Below are positions 54,627-63,455 of a DNA stretch of 64,000 bases, in pieces. Made by a program: the position numbers and the translations under genes. How positions within the stretch are numbered: position 1 is the first letter of the stretch; each line of letters opens with the position of its first letter. Source of the stretch: Thalassospira povalilytica. Lineage in GTDB: Bacteria > Pseudomonadota > Alphaproteobacteria > Rhodospirillales > Thalassospiraceae. The notes beneath the pieces were generated by a model that saw only the letters and a program-made list of their open reading frames with translations, was not told where the DNA came from and ran no database searches. The DNA is taken from assembly GCF_002844235.1 (NCBI RefSeq), contig NZ_PGTS01000001.1, positions 919,614 to 983,613 of the forward strand, in the 5' to 3' direction.

Positions 54627-55634
54627 TCAACTGACTTCCAGTATCACTTTTCCGATGTGTGCGCCACCCTTCAATATGCCATGGCCTTCCTCTGCCTTGG
54701 CCAGCGGAAGGGTTTTGTGGATGACTGGTGCAATCTGTCCGTTTGCAATCATCGGCCAGACCTTTTCGCGCAGTGACTGTGCAATTGCACCCTTGTTCGC
54801 AACCGGCTGGGCACGCAGTGTGGAGCCCATCAATGTCAGGCGCTTAAGCAACAGCGGCGTGAAATTGGTTTCGGCCTTCGGACCGCGCAAAAAGGCAATG
54901 ATCAGAATGCGGGCGTCAAAGGCCGCGGCCTTGAAATTGCGGCTTACATAGTCACCGGCAACCATATCAAGGATGACATCGGCACCCTTGCCATCGGTTG
55001 CGGATTTCACATCTTCGACGAAATCGCGCGTTTTGTAATTGATTGAAACATCGGCGCCAAGATCGCGGCAGGCCTGACATTTTTCATCGCTGCCTGCGGT
55101 TGCGATCACTTTGGCCCCGAATGCCTTGGCCAACTGGATCGCTGTTGTGCCGATCCCCGACGTGCCGCCATGCACAAGGAATGTTTCACCAGATGTCAGC
55201 TTGGCCTTGTCAAAAACATTGTGCCAGACCGTAAAGAAGGTCTCAGGAAGGCCCGCGGCCTGAACCATCGTAAGGTTCTCGGGAACAGGAAGGCATTGCG
55301 CCGCCGGTACAGCAGCATATTGTGCATACCCGCCACCGGTCACCAGCGCACAGACTTTGTCCCCGACCTTCCAGTCGCCTACTTTTGGGCCGGTTGCAAC
55401 GATCTCGCCCGCAAGTTCAAGGCCCGGGATTTCGGATGCGCCCGGCGGTGGCGGATACATGCCGGCAACCTGCATCAGATCGGGGCGGTTGATCCCGGCG
55501 GCCCGAACCCGGACCAGAACATCATCATCGCCGATTTCGGGAATATCGGCTTCGGCCAGTGCCAGATAGGGGGCATCGGCGTCCTTGCGAATTTCGACAG
55601 CCTGCATTTTCGTTGGCAATTGGGCGTGCGACAT
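54627..55634 (-). CDS. NAD(P)H-quinone oxidoreductase (zinc-type QOR)
   Basis: The 335-residue medium-chain dehydrogenase/reductase has the GroES-like N-terminal domain (VLVRVRAAGINRPDLMQVAGMYPPPPGASEIPGLELAGEIVATG) and an NADPH-binding domain with LVHGGTSGIGTTAIQLAKAFGAKVIATAG. It lacks zinc-binding cysteines like other quinone reductases and may reduce quinones or enones. No strong ribosome-binding site is seen, though GAGGT is near the ATG. DUF1192 starts divergently 215 bases away. Confidence 0.9.
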   Translation of the reverse strand: MSHAQLPTKMQAVEIRKDADAPYLALAEADIPEIGDDDVLVRVRAAGINRPDLMQVAGMYPPPPGASEIPGLELAGEIVATGPKVGDWKVGDKVCALVTGGGYAQYAAVPAAQCLPVPENLTMVQAAGLPETFFTVWHNVFDKAKLTSGETFLVHGGTSGIGTTAIQLAKAFGAKVIATAGSDEKCQACRDLGADVSINYKTRDFVEDVKSATDGKGADVILDMVAGDYVSRNFKAAAFDARILIIAFLRGPKAETNFTPLLLKRLTLMGSTLRAQPVANKGAIAQSLREKVWPMIANGQIAPVIHKTLPLAKAEEGHGILKGGAHIGKVILEVS

Positions 55635-55848
55635 TGCGACCTCCGTGGCGAATTGTGGATTTAGTACCTATCTAGGGTCAGGACCTGTTAATTTTGTTGA
55701 AATGGTCAACCGGTCTTTGGCGCAAGTTAGCCGCCAAAATGTCCGGACACCAGTGCGATAAATCTAACAGGTCACAAGCCAAACCGACATCCCGTTACCC
55801 GAACCGGGGCAGGGATGTTGGTAAAAAAGCGACTGCAGGAAATGGAGG

Positions 55849-56043
55849 ATGAGTGTGGAAGAAGAAGATCTTGGCATTGTCAGCAAGCGTGAATTTGGCC
55901 TGCCGCGCAACCTCGAAGGCATTTCGGTTGAAAGCCTGAAAGAATACCGGACCGCACTGGAACAGGAAATCAAACGGGTCGATGCGGCACTTGAACATCG
56001 CAAAGGTGCCCATGCCGGGGCCGAGGCATTGTTCAAAAGTTAA
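55849..56043 (+). CDS. DUF1192 small protein
   Basis: The 64-residue protein reads as one short conserved unit with KREFGLPRNLEGISVESLKEYRTALEQEIKRVDAALEHRK, the DUF1192 pattern, mostly a coiled-coil helix. GGAAATGGAGG precedes ATG 55849. In alphaproteobacteria it is often next to the quinone oxidoreductase and DUF1465 genes, as here. Function is unknown. Confidence 0.88.
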   Translation: MSVEEEDLGIVSKREFGLPRNLEGISVESLKEYRTALEQEIKRVDAALEHRKGAHAGAEALFKS

Positions 56044-56131
56044 GTCCGAAACAGTTTCGGGTGGTGCAGCAAGGATTGACGGCCTTTCCAAATACTAGAC
56101 GTGAGGATAATTTTTTTAAACCTGGGGTTAA

Positions 56132-56159
56132 TTGAAATTTAAACTTCCCGTCTTATATG
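56132..56159 (+). promoter_or_regulatory. promoter-like sequence for candidate small RNA 1
   Basis: TTGAAA (56132-56137), a 16-base spacer, then TATATG (56154-56159). A start site about 7 bases later would fall at 56166-56168, just before the first hairpin of the RNA. Confidence 0.5.
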
Positions 56160-56166
56160 TGGAATA

Positions 56167-56257
56167 GAGGGTCATCTGTTGACCCCCTTGTCGAACGTGA
56201 TGTTTCGATGCCTCCCTGTTAAACTGAGCCGCCCTTTTAGGGCGGTTCTTTTTCTTT
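56167..56257 (+). ncRNA. candidate small RNA 1 with anti-Shine-Dalgarno-like CCTCCC
   Basis: About 91 bases with no open frame. Predicted order: hairpin GGGTCA-TCTGT-TGACCC (56169-56185); hairpin TCGAAC/GTTTCGA (56191-56208); a single-stranded stretch TGCCTCCCTGTTAAACTG; and a terminator (56226-56257). The exposed CCTCCC can pair with ribosome-binding sites, as in several alphaproteobacterial riboregulators. It is complementary to a stretch of the second candidate RNA (see findings). It lies 124 bases after the DUF1192 stop. Confidence 0.6.
56226..56257 (+). terminator. intrinsic terminator of candidate small RNA 1
   Basis: GAGCCGCCCT and AGGGCGGTTC form a ten-pair stem (one G-T pair) with a three-base loop, followed by TTTTTCTTTG. 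Confidence 0.93.
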
Positions 56258-56378
56258 GTCTTGTATATTCAATTACTTGTATTGCTTGTAGTTCTGCGGG
56301 CCATGGCAGTGCGCATCTGTAAAATGTGCAAAAGGGTACGGGTTAATACGTATTGTCACATTTGTGCCATGAATAGCC

Positions 56379-56407
56379 TTGACCGCTTATGAACCGCTGG
56401 CTAAAGT
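56379..56407 (+). promoter_or_regulatory. promoter-like sequence for candidate small RNA 2
   Basis: TTGACC (56379-56384), a 17-base spacer and TAAAGT (56402-56407). It matches five of six bases at -35 and four of six at -10. Confidence 0.5.
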
Positions 56408-56413
56408 TCGCTC

Positions 56414-56492
56414 ACCAAGAAAAATAAAACTAAAAAGTCCGGCAAGTTTAGCAGGTTGAGGTGAGGCCGCCCCGCAAGTGGGCGGTCTTTCT
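56414..56492 (+). ncRNA. candidate small RNA 2, complementary to candidate 1
   Basis: About 80 bases from a predicted start at 56414 to a terminator. The 5' part is A-rich, the middle AGTTTAGCAGGTTGAGG (56445-56461) is complementary to the unpaired CCTCCCTGTTAAACT of the first RNA, and the end is a terminator hairpin. It lies right upstream of the DUF1465 gene, so it may instead be the leader of that gene. Confidence 0.5.
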
Positions 56493-56493
56493 A
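56465..56493 (+). terminator. intrinsic terminator of candidate small RNA 2
   Basis: GGCCGCCC and GGGCGGTC pair (one G-T) around CGCAAGT and are followed by TTTCTATTT. Confidence 0.85.
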
Positions 56494-56545
56494 TTTGGCC
56501 GAACCGTGCCTTGAAGCAGTTCGGCACCTTTCCAATATAAACAGG

Positions 56546-56995
56546 ATGACACACGAGCATCCACCGGCGTCCGAAAAGGCGTCATATCAAAGCAATTTTG
56601 CGGTTGTTCATTTCTCGCGGACATATGACGAAGCCTTTACCCTGCTTGTCGAGGCCCGTAACTATCTCGCCGCTCACAGAAGTCAGCATCGTAAAAAGAA
56701 CAACAGCGGCGAAGCCATGGTCCGCTGTCTGGAAGAAATGCGCATGACCACGCGCCTGATACGGGCAATGGCATGGCTTCTTGCGGTACGTGCTGTCGAA
56801 GAAGGCGAAATCGGCTGGGAAGAAGCAATCGATACCGATGACCTGATGGTGGATCTGCGCATTTGTCTCGAAGAACGCAGTGACGCGTGTCAGTTCCTGT
56901 CGCCGGGATTGCTGGATCTGATGGACCGGGCACAGGCACTTTATATGCGTACTGCGCGCATGGAGCTACAGGTCGCCGCACGCTGTGCAAACTGA
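56546..56995 (+). CDS. DUF1465 family protein
   Basis: The 149-residue protein shows the family pattern: NFAVVHFSRTYDEAFTLLVEARNYLAAHRSQHR, GEAMVRCLEEMRMTTRLIRAMAWLLAVRAVEEGEIGWEEAI and SPGLLDLMDRAQALYMRTARMELQ. It is helical and cytoplasmic. The family is linked to cell-cycle control in alphaproteobacteria, but the role is not settled. I use ATG 56546; a longer frame starting before the small-RNA terminator is less likely. The nearby ribosome-binding site is only AGG. Confidence 0.85.
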   Translation: MTHEHPPASEKASYQSNFAVVHFSRTYDEAFTLLVEARNYLAAHRSQHRKKNNSGEAMVRCLEEMRMTTRLIRAMAWLLAVRAVEEGEIGWEEAIDTDDLMVDLRICLEERSDACQFLSPGLLDLMDRAQALYMRTARMELQVAARCAN

Positions 56996-57154
56996 CTGCT
57001 CGTTTTAATCCCTGACATCAACGGATCACTTGACGGCCGGGCGTGGCTTCGACGCGCTGGCGCAATCTCGCATGTAAGTAGATGTGTGGGGGAGAGGCCG
57101 AAGCGCGGGCAACAAGTCTTTGCCGCACGGAACCCCATGCCACAAAAATGCGGA

Positions 57155-58975
57155 TCAGGTGCGCGATTGAACCTGAAAGACCTCAACCGGTTCGGCAAAG
57201 CCTTTCATCTGGCGGGTGCCCATCGAAACAAACTTCGCACGGCTGCCGCTATAGGTGTTTTTGACATTGCCTGACACCAACGTTTCATCCCCGCCAGCCT
57301 GGGCGCAAACGCGCGCGGCAAGCTGCACAACGCTGCCAAACAGGTCGTTTTCTTCGGCAATGGCTTCGCCGGCATTGATCCCGATGCGGATCTGGAATTT
57401 CAGGTCCTGGGTGGCGTTGTGATTGGCCATATTCTTCTGGATTTCAATGGCAGCCTCGACCGAGCTGGCAGAAGACGGGAAGACGGCCATGATGCCATCC
57501 CCCATATGTTTGACTTCCTTGCCGTAATTATTGATCAGTGCGGTGCGCACAATCTGGTTGTGGATATGAACCATCTGCTGTGCACCATGATCACCCAGTT
57601 CCTGGGTTTTGGCCGTCGAATTGACAATGTCGGTAAACATCAGCGCGTGAAGCTTTTTGCCTGCGCCACCTTGCGGATTGGCCGCGGGCTTTTCGCTCCA
57701 GTTCGCTATCGCACGCGATACCGATGACATGATGCTTTTCTCATCCTTCAGATAGGCATCCATCGATTCGCGGCCCGCGCCGTACATATCCTTGTATTTC
57801 GGCTCAAGAATATAGTCATCGACATTCTTGCAAAACGTATCGGCCATATTCTTGTTTGCGCCCAGCGCCGAAATGCAGTCGCGCAAAACGGCCCGGCCAT
57901 CTCTTTGTTCGAGTGCATTCTTCTCGCTACACGCATCACACGCGCCTGCGACATACAGATTGACGCCAAATTTGTGATAGGCATCGAGAACCGGCACCGT
58001 GCGTTTGATCGCCTGCATTGATCCGGAAATGAAGTTCTTCATCTGCTCGCGGGTTGCACGCATTTCACGCGTTTCGACCAGTGGCCGGTCGGGCGTATCA
58101 TCAATCGGGGCGTCTGGGGTTTGATCCTGAACGGAGTCCGCGGTGTCATCATCTGTATCGGATGCCATCCCGTCGCGTTCAAGTTCAGCCGCCATTTCGG
58201 CGGCGGACATCCGTGATCCGGACGATGGCGTGCTGTTTGATGCTCCACGGGTGCGGCTTCGCTGTGCCGGGCTGGTTCGCGCGGGTTTTGGCGATCGGCC
58301 AGATGATGGCTTGCTGCGTGCGCGTCCCTTGAACTTCTTGGTTAATGCCATCAGCATCGGCACGACACTGGCAAGGAAACCGACCGTAAAGGACATGAAA
58401 TTGGCTTTGTCGTAAAAGCCCTGACTGATCTGCATGCCCATATTGGGCAGATATTCCAATCCTTTGGCCGCAACCAGCATGGTCGCCAGACCGATGGCGA
58501 TGGCCACGCAAAACGCGATCATCATCTTAAGGGCCAAGCCAAGAATGCTTTGGCTTTCTGCCGCGGATGTGCGCTTGGGGCTTGCGGGTTTCGGTGCCTT
58601 TGCCTCATCGCTGCTGCTGGCGTCCGCGCCATTGCTTTCGGTTTGCCTTGTCGGCTCGGGTGTCGGGGCGGTCGGCTTCTGGGCCGCTGCGGGACGGTTG
58701 GCTTTGGGGCGGCTTTGGGCATTGCTGTTTTCAAGGTTGCCCTGGCCACGGGTCTCATAGACCACATACTCGTCCGAGCTGTTGGTCGCGTGGTTATAGA
58801 CTTCGCGAATCACCTTGACGCCCGAAACATGTTTCGCGCGTTCGATCTGCTTTGCCTCTTCTTCGGCCTGCTTTTTTTGCGCACCGGTAAAGTGGCCGTG
58901 GATCTGCCAACGGCCTGAACGGTCTTTGATATAGACCTCATAACTTACCTGGTTACGCGCCGCCACCTGGTTCAT
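57155..58975 (-). CDS. membrane-anchored class III adenylate/guanylate cyclase
   Basis: The 606-residue protein makes cyclic AMP or GMP. An N-terminal domain (1-75: YEVYIKDRSGRWQIHGHFTGAQKKQAEEEAKQIERA), a Pro/Ala-rich linker, two membrane helices (about 143-170 and 193-213), another disordered linker (215-310), a four-cysteine middle domain (about 310-430; C346, C349, C367, C382) and the cyclase catalytic domain (about 440-606) are visible. The metal aspartates are in FTDIVNST (D449) and HMGDGIMAVF. The catalytic pocket reads VVQLAARVCAQA. The middle domain is unfamiliar and could be the sensor. The ATG follows GGGTTA and is weak. Confidence 0.85.
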   Translation of the reverse strand: MNQVAARNQVSYEVYIKDRSGRWQIHGHFTGAQKKQAEEEAKQIERAKHVSGVKVIREVYNHATNSSDEYVVYETRGQGNLENSNAQSRPKANRPAAAQKPTAPTPEPTRQTESNGADASSSDEAKAPKPASPKRTSAAESQSILGLALKMMIAFCVAIAIGLATMLVAAKGLEYLPNMGMQISQGFYDKANFMSFTVGFLASVVPMLMALTKKFKGRARSKPSSGRSPKPARTSPAQRSRTRGASNSTPSSGSRMSAAEMAAELERDGMASDTDDDTADSVQDQTPDAPIDDTPDRPLVETREMRATREQMKNFISGSMQAIKRTVPVLDAYHKFGVNLYVAGACDACSEKNALEQRDGRAVLRDCISALGANKNMADTFCKNVDDYILEPKYKDMYGAGRESMDAYLKDEKSIMSSVSRAIANWSEKPAANPQGGAGKKLHALMFTDIVNSTAKTQELGDHGAQQMVHIHNQIVRTALINNYGKEVKHMGDGIMAVFPSSASSVEAAIEIQKNMANHNATQDLKFQIRIGINAGEAIAEENDLFGSVVQLAARVCAQAGGDETLVSGNVKNTYSGSRAKFVSMGTRQMKGFAEPVEVFQVQSRT

Positions 58976-59161
58976 CTATAACCCTGGTCGATTTGACAAG
59001 CCAAAGAGGGCGGCACGTCAGGTGCCACCCTATCCAAACGAAATAGAATTATGGCAAAAAAATGCCCGGAGAACCACCAGATATGCTGCATGGCAGATCA
59101 TCCTTATGGTCATTCCAGGTTTCGTAGTGCGAGCAAGGGTGCAATCAATGGTTCTGCCAAA

Positions 59162-59198
59162 GAAAAACGCCCGCAGCATCAACAAGATGCGACGGGCG
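59162..59198 (-). terminator. intrinsic terminator of rpmE
   Basis: On the minus strand CGCCCGTCGCATC and GATGCTGCGGGCG form a stem with one A-A mismatch and a five-base loop, followed by TTTTTCT. Confidence 0.93.
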
Positions 59199-59232
59199 CT
59201 GATCCCACAGAACACATGAATGTGTTCTTTGC

Positions 59233-59457
59233 TTAGTTGCCGATATTGAAACCAGCGAAGCGCTTTTTGAATTTCGCAAGCTGCCCGCCGCTGTCCAGAA
59301 GACGGTGAACACCAGTCCAAGCCGGATGGCTTTTCGGATCGATGTCGAGCTTCATCACGTCACCAGGGTTGCCCCAGGTCGACTGCGTGGTGAAGGTGCT
59401 GCCGTCAGTCATCTGAACGGTGATCTCATGGTAATCGGGATGGATATCTTTTTTCAT
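59233..59457 (-). CDS. rpmE: 50S ribosomal protein bL31
   Basis: The 74-residue protein reads [49 protein letters not shown], the bL31 signature. It has no cysteine pair, so it is the zinc-independent (C-minus) type. A strong terminator follows. The 278 bases upstream are shared with the frataxin gene. It is probably monocistronic. Confidence 0.95.
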   Translation of the reverse strand: MKKDIHPDYHEITVQMTDGSTFTTQSTWGNPGDVMKLDIDPKSHPAWTGVHRLLDSGGQLAKFKKRFAGFNIGN

Positions 59458-59735
59458 CGCCTAATCACTCCGGAATTTGAAGCGCGGTGTATAGTGTAAA
59501 AAATCGGCTCGCGCAACCCCTGTAACCGGGAATTATCCGATTAACGCCAAATGAGGGGAGTGCAGTAGCGATCTCGCGGTCATGTAGCAGCCACGCGCGT
59601 ACGTTTCAAGCTTTTCTCGCAAGCGGTATCTTATGCATACTTGCACAGCACACTTTATATAGTATGGTGCGCCGACAATTGATTATCGCCTTGCCGGGGC
59701 AGATGCGCTTCCGGCGACAGACGGAGAACAAGACT

Positions 59736-60068
59736 GTGGCCCTTGAGGAAACCCGCTTCCATCAGATTGCAGATGAAACCATCGAGACCCTTTCCGATGT
59801 CATCGATGACGCGCTGGGCGATGACCTTGAAGTCGATTTGCAATCCGGAATCCTGACAATCGAACTCGATTCGGGCGAACAATTCATTATCAACAAGCAT
59901 GGCCCGAACCGTCAGGTCTGGTTGTCCTCACCGGTCAGTGGCGCAAGTCACTATGACTTTGATGAAGACAATGAAACCTGGACCTCGACCCGCGGTTCGA
60001 CCACGCTCCATGATCAGCTTTCTGCCGATCTGGCGGTGAAAACCGGAAACAAGCTTGATCTTGGCTGA
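59736..60068 (+). CDS. cyaY: frataxin/CyaY-like iron-binding protein
   Basis: The 110-residue protein binds iron and supports iron-sulfur cluster assembly. It begins MALEETRFHQIADETIETLSDVIDDALGDDLEVDLQSG and has INKHGPNRQVWLSSPVSGASHYDF, the frataxin core, including the acidic helix 1 ridge that binds iron. The start is GTG at 59736, with ACGGAGAAC upstream; a longer frame begins 24 codons earlier but has an unrelated N-terminus. The ABC exporter follows after 46 bases. Confidence 0.9.
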   Translation: MALEETRFHQIADETIETLSDVIDDALGDDLEVDLQSGILTIELDSGEQFIINKHGPNRQVWLSSPVSGASHYDFDEDNETWTSTRGSTTLHDQLSADLAVKTGNKLDLG

Positions 60069-60114
60069 TCGCTGATCGGCTATATCGTTCCCTATGCATG
60101 CGGGATAAAGGGCC

Positions 60115-61911
60115 TTGGCGCGTACACCTACTGCTTCTGCAAGACTGATTGACCGGGAAACCAGTCGGAACCTGTCCTCGTTGCGGGCCATTGTTCCGTT
60201 TGTTCTGAAATATCGATTACAGCTGATCGGTGCGCTAATTGCGCTGGTGACGGCATCGGGAACCGTGCTGGCGCTGGGCAATGGTCTGCGCATGCTGGTC
60301 GATGAAGGCTTTGCCGACGGTGATGGCGGGTTGCTTGATCGCGCGCTTTTTGTGCTGTTTGCGGTGACCCTGCTTTTGGCTGGCGCCAGCTATATGCGCT
60401 TTTTCCTGGTGTCCTGGATTGGTGAACGGGTGGTCGCCGATATCCGTTCTGCGGTTTATCGTCACATCGTCCGGCTGGATTCGGAATTCTTTGAAGTCAC
60501 CCGTACCGGTGAAGTTCTGTCGCGGCTGACGACCGATACCACGCTTTTGCAATCGGTCATCGGATCGAGCGTTTCGATCGCGCTGCGCAATGCGCTGATG
60601 TTTGTCGGCGGTTTGACGATGCTGGCAATCACCAGCCCCAAGCTGACAGCACTGGTCCTGCTGGTGGTGCCGCTGGTAGTGGTGCCGATTGTCGGCTATG
60701 GCCGTCGGGTGCGTCGCCTGTCACGCGAATCCCAGGACCGGATTGCCGATGTCAGTGCCTTTTCCGAAGAAACCCTCAATGCATTGCGCACGGTTCAGGC
60801 CTATACCCACGAAGATATCGAAAGCAAACGCTTCAACGATCATGTCGAAGGCGCGTTCAGAACGGCCGTGGCCCGTATTTCGGCCCGGGCACTTTTGACC
60901 GCCATTGTCATTGTCATGGTGTTTGGTGCGGTCGGCACCATCTTGTGGATCGGCGGGCATGATGTTCTTGACGGGGTCATCTCGGCCGGGGAACTTTCCG
61001 CCTTTGTCTTCTATGCCGTGGTGGTGGCGGGCTCGGTCGGTGCGATCAGCGAAGTGATCGGTGATCTGCAACGCGCAGCCGGGGCGGCGGAACGCCTTGT
61101 TGCACTGCTTGAAACCGAACCGCGGATTGCCGCCCCCGAAACGCCACAGCCGATGCCTGTCCCTCATCAGGGGCATGTCAGCTTCGAAGATGTCACCTTC
61201 CATTATCCGGCTCGTCCGGATCGTTCGGCCCTCGAAGGATTGACGCTTTCGGTCAAACCCGGCGAAACCGTTGCCCTGGTCGGGCCGTCGGGGGCTGGCA
61301 AGACAACCGTGTTCCAGTTGCTGTTGCGCTTCTACGATCCGGCAAAGGGCACCATTCGTGTTGATGGTGTCGATATTCGCATGGCTGACCCGGTTGCGGT
61401 ACGTGAACGGTTTGGCCTTGTTGCCCAGGATCCGGTGATCTTTGCCGCCAATGCCTGGGACAATATTCGCTATGGCCGACCCGATGCCAGTGATGCGGAT
61501 GTCCGCGCTGCGGCCGATGCCGCCCATGCCAGCGAATTCCTTGATCGTCTGCCGGATGGTTTTGATACCTATCTTGGGGAAAAAGGGGTCCGGCTTTCCG
61601 GTGGTCAGCGTCAGCGTATCGCGATCGCCCGTGCCATCCTGCGCAATCCGTCGATCCTGCTGCTTGACGAAGCCACCAGTGCCCTTGATGCCGAAAGCGA
61701 ACAGGTGGTCCAGCAGGCCCTTGAAACCATCATGAAGGACCGCACCACCCTTGTCATCGCCCACCGTCTGGCAACGGTACTGCATGCGGATCGCATTGCG
61801 GTGATTGATGATGGCAAGCTGGTCGCGATTGGCACCCATCAGGAACTGCTCGAAGCATCACCGCTTTATGGCCGTCTTGCCAAACTGCAATTCGACCGCG
61901 ACGCAGCCTGA
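60115..61911 (+). CDS. ABC exporter with fused membrane and ATPase domains (MsbA type)
   Basis: The 598-residue half-transporter has six membrane helices (about 30-330) and a C-terminal ATPase: Walker A GPSGAGKTT, the Q-loop FGLVAQDPVIF, the signature LSGGQRQRIAIARA, and Walker B ILLLDEATSALD with the switch histidine in VIAHRLAT. It should work as a homodimer, exporting lipids or drugs; the substrate is unknown. The start is TTG 60115 (MARTPTASARLIDRE), with AAAGGG upstream. It is in the same direction as frataxin, 46 bases away. Confidence 0.95.
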   Translation: MARTPTASARLIDRETSRNLSSLRAIVPFVLKYRLQLIGALIALVTASGTVLALGNGLRMLVDEGFADGDGGLLDRALFVLFAVTLLLAGASYMRFFLVSWIGERVVADIRSAVYRHIVRLDSEFFEVTRTGEVLSRLTTDTTLLQSVIGSSVSIALRNALMFVGGLTMLAITSPKLTALVLLVVPLVVVPIVGYGRRVRRLSRESQDRIADVSAFSEETLNALRTVQAYTHEDIESKRFNDHVEGAFRTAVARISARALLTAIVIVMVFGAVGTILWIGGHDVLDGVISAGELSAFVFYAVVVAGSVGAISEVIGDLQRAAGAAERLVALLETEPRIAAPETPQPMPVPHQGHVSFEDVTFHYPARPDRSALEGLTLSVKPGETVALVGPSGAGKTTVFQLLLRFYDPAKGTIRVDGVDIRMADPVAVRERFGLVAQDPVIFAANAWDNIRYGRPDASDADVRAAADAAHASEFLDRLPDGFDTYLGEKGVRLSGGQRQRIAIARAILRNPSILLLDEATSALDAESEQVVQQALETIMKDRTTLVIAHRLATVLHADRIAVIDDGKLVAIGTHQELLEASPLYGRLAKLQFDRDAA

Positions 61912-62084
61912 TCCGATCTCGACGTTTAAGGACTGACCCGGCGAAAGTTCCCGCTGCTATCAGGCAGACGTCGCTGCCCTTACCCTTATATCGGGCAGGG
62001 CGGTCTGATCAGCCCGCCAGCATCCTCGGGTACATCGGCACTTGTACTGCCCGCTGACGTATCCCGTTCCTGTATCCCGAACAT

Positions 62085-62121
62085 AAAAAAAGCCTGCTCC
62101 GATAAAACGGGCAGGCTTTTT
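62085..62121. terminator. bidirectional terminator between ABC exporter and M23 peptidase
   Basis: AGCCTGC (62091-62097) pairs with GCAGGCT (62111-62117), flanked by an A-run on one side and T-run on the other, so it can end transcripts from both converging genes. Confidence 0.9.
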
Positions 62122-62144
62122 GCGATGCGATTGTGCGATGATGC

Positions 62145-63455
62145 TTACTGGGCGCTGGCGATCTTGCGGTTATCAAGCGACAGCTCGGCATATTGCTTGC
62201 GCAGGATGTCGGCATCGGCCAGGAAGGTTTTTAGCTCATCCCCCTTAAGCTTTTTGCCGCTGGGCATCTTGACGCGGATCGGGTTGACCTGGGCGTTGTT
62301 TTTCAGGATCTCGTAATGCAGATGCGGACCGGTCGAAGCGCCGGTGGTCCCGACATAGCCGATCACATCGCCCTGCTTGACGCGCGATCCCTGTTTCAGC
62401 CCCTTGGCAAAGCCCTTCATGTGGGCATAGGCGGTTTCATAGGAATCATTGTGGCGGATGCGGATGTAATTGCCATAACCGCCATTGCGACCGATTTTGG
62501 CAATCGTTCCATTACCGGCGGCAAAGATCGGCGTTCCGCGCGGCGCGGCAAAATCGATGCCTTTATGCATTTTGGTATAGCCAAGGATCGGATGCTTGCG
62601 CTTGCCAAAACCGGAAGACAGACGCGCGCCATTGATCGGCGTACGCATCAGGGCACGGCGATAGGATTCCCCCTTCTGATTATAGAAGTCGGTTTCGCCA
62701 TTGCTGTCGGTATAGGAATAAAGACGCACTTCATGGCCGCTCAGCGTCATGCTCGCATAAAGCAGATCGCCATAGCGCACGCGCTCGCCCTTGTCGTTTT
62801 CAAGTTCCTGATACATCACTTCAAAGCTGTCACCCGGCTGGATGTCACGCTGGAAGTCGACTTCATAGGAATAAAGCTCGATCAGGCTCATCAGCACCGG
62901 GATCGGTACGCCATTGCGTTCGGCGGCCAGAAACAGGCTCTGCTCGATGGTGCCCGATGCGACATTCTTTTTGGTGGTTAATTCGATCTTGTCAGATGAC
63001 GCTTCAAAACCGCTATCGGTGCGAGACACGGAAACAATGGTCTCGGGGTCAGGCTGGAAGCTCAGTTCGTCAAGAAGCTCGATGCTGTCTTCCATCGGCG
63101 CGGAATAGACAAGATCAAACTCCTGACCGGCCCGCAATTTGCGCGGATTGTAAACATCGCGCAGCGCCTCGATGGCGTTATAGGCCACGGTCCGTTCAAG
63201 CCCGGTTGCGGTAAGGGTCGCCATAAGGTTGGATCCTTTTTCAAGGATCACGGTTTCGCGGCGTGGTTCGATGTCGGGGATGCTTGCCGTTTCGGTTACG
63301 CTCCCGACCGGGGAGGTCATAACATTGCTTTCGGCTGCACTGGCAGAAAGGGCAGTATCTGTGGCGTTGGAATAATGATCGGATAACAGATATCCGGCCG
63401 TTCCCCCCAGAATTGCCATAACAGTAGCAATAGAAACCAAGTCTCTTCCGGCCAT
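62145..63455 (-). CDS. M23-family murein endopeptidase
   Basis: The 436-residue protein has an N-terminal hydrophobic segment (LVSIATVMAILGGTAGYLLS, about 6-25), an OapA/LysM-like region (about 60-130, TVILEKGSNLMATLTATGLE), a central domain, and a C-terminal LytM domain. The zinc ligands are in MHKGIDFAAP and GPHLHYE, so it is likely an active D,D-endopeptidase of the MepM type that cuts cross-links for wall growth. The ATG ending at 63455 has GGGGAG about 10 bases upstream. A bidirectional terminator follows. Confidence 0.93.
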   Translation of the reverse strand: MAGRDLVSIATVMAILGGTAGYLLSDHYSNATDTALSASAAESNVMTSPVGSVTETASIPDIEPRRETVILEKGSNLMATLTATGLERTVAYNAIEALRDVYNPRKLRAGQEFDLVYSAPMEDSIELLDELSFQPDPETIVSVSRTDSGFEASSDKIELTTKKNVASGTIEQSLFLAAERNGVPIPVLMSLIELYSYEVDFQRDIQPGDSFEVMYQELENDKGERVRYGDLLYASMTLSGHEVRLYSYTDSNGETDFYNQKGESYRRALMRTPINGARLSSGFGKRKHPILGYTKMHKGIDFAAPRGTPIFAAGNGTIAKIGRNGGYGNYIRIRHNDSYETAYAHMKGFAKGLKQGSRVKQGDVIGYVGTTGASTGPHLHYEILKNNAQVNPIRVKMPSGKKLKGDELKTFLADADILRKQYAELSLDNRKIASAQ

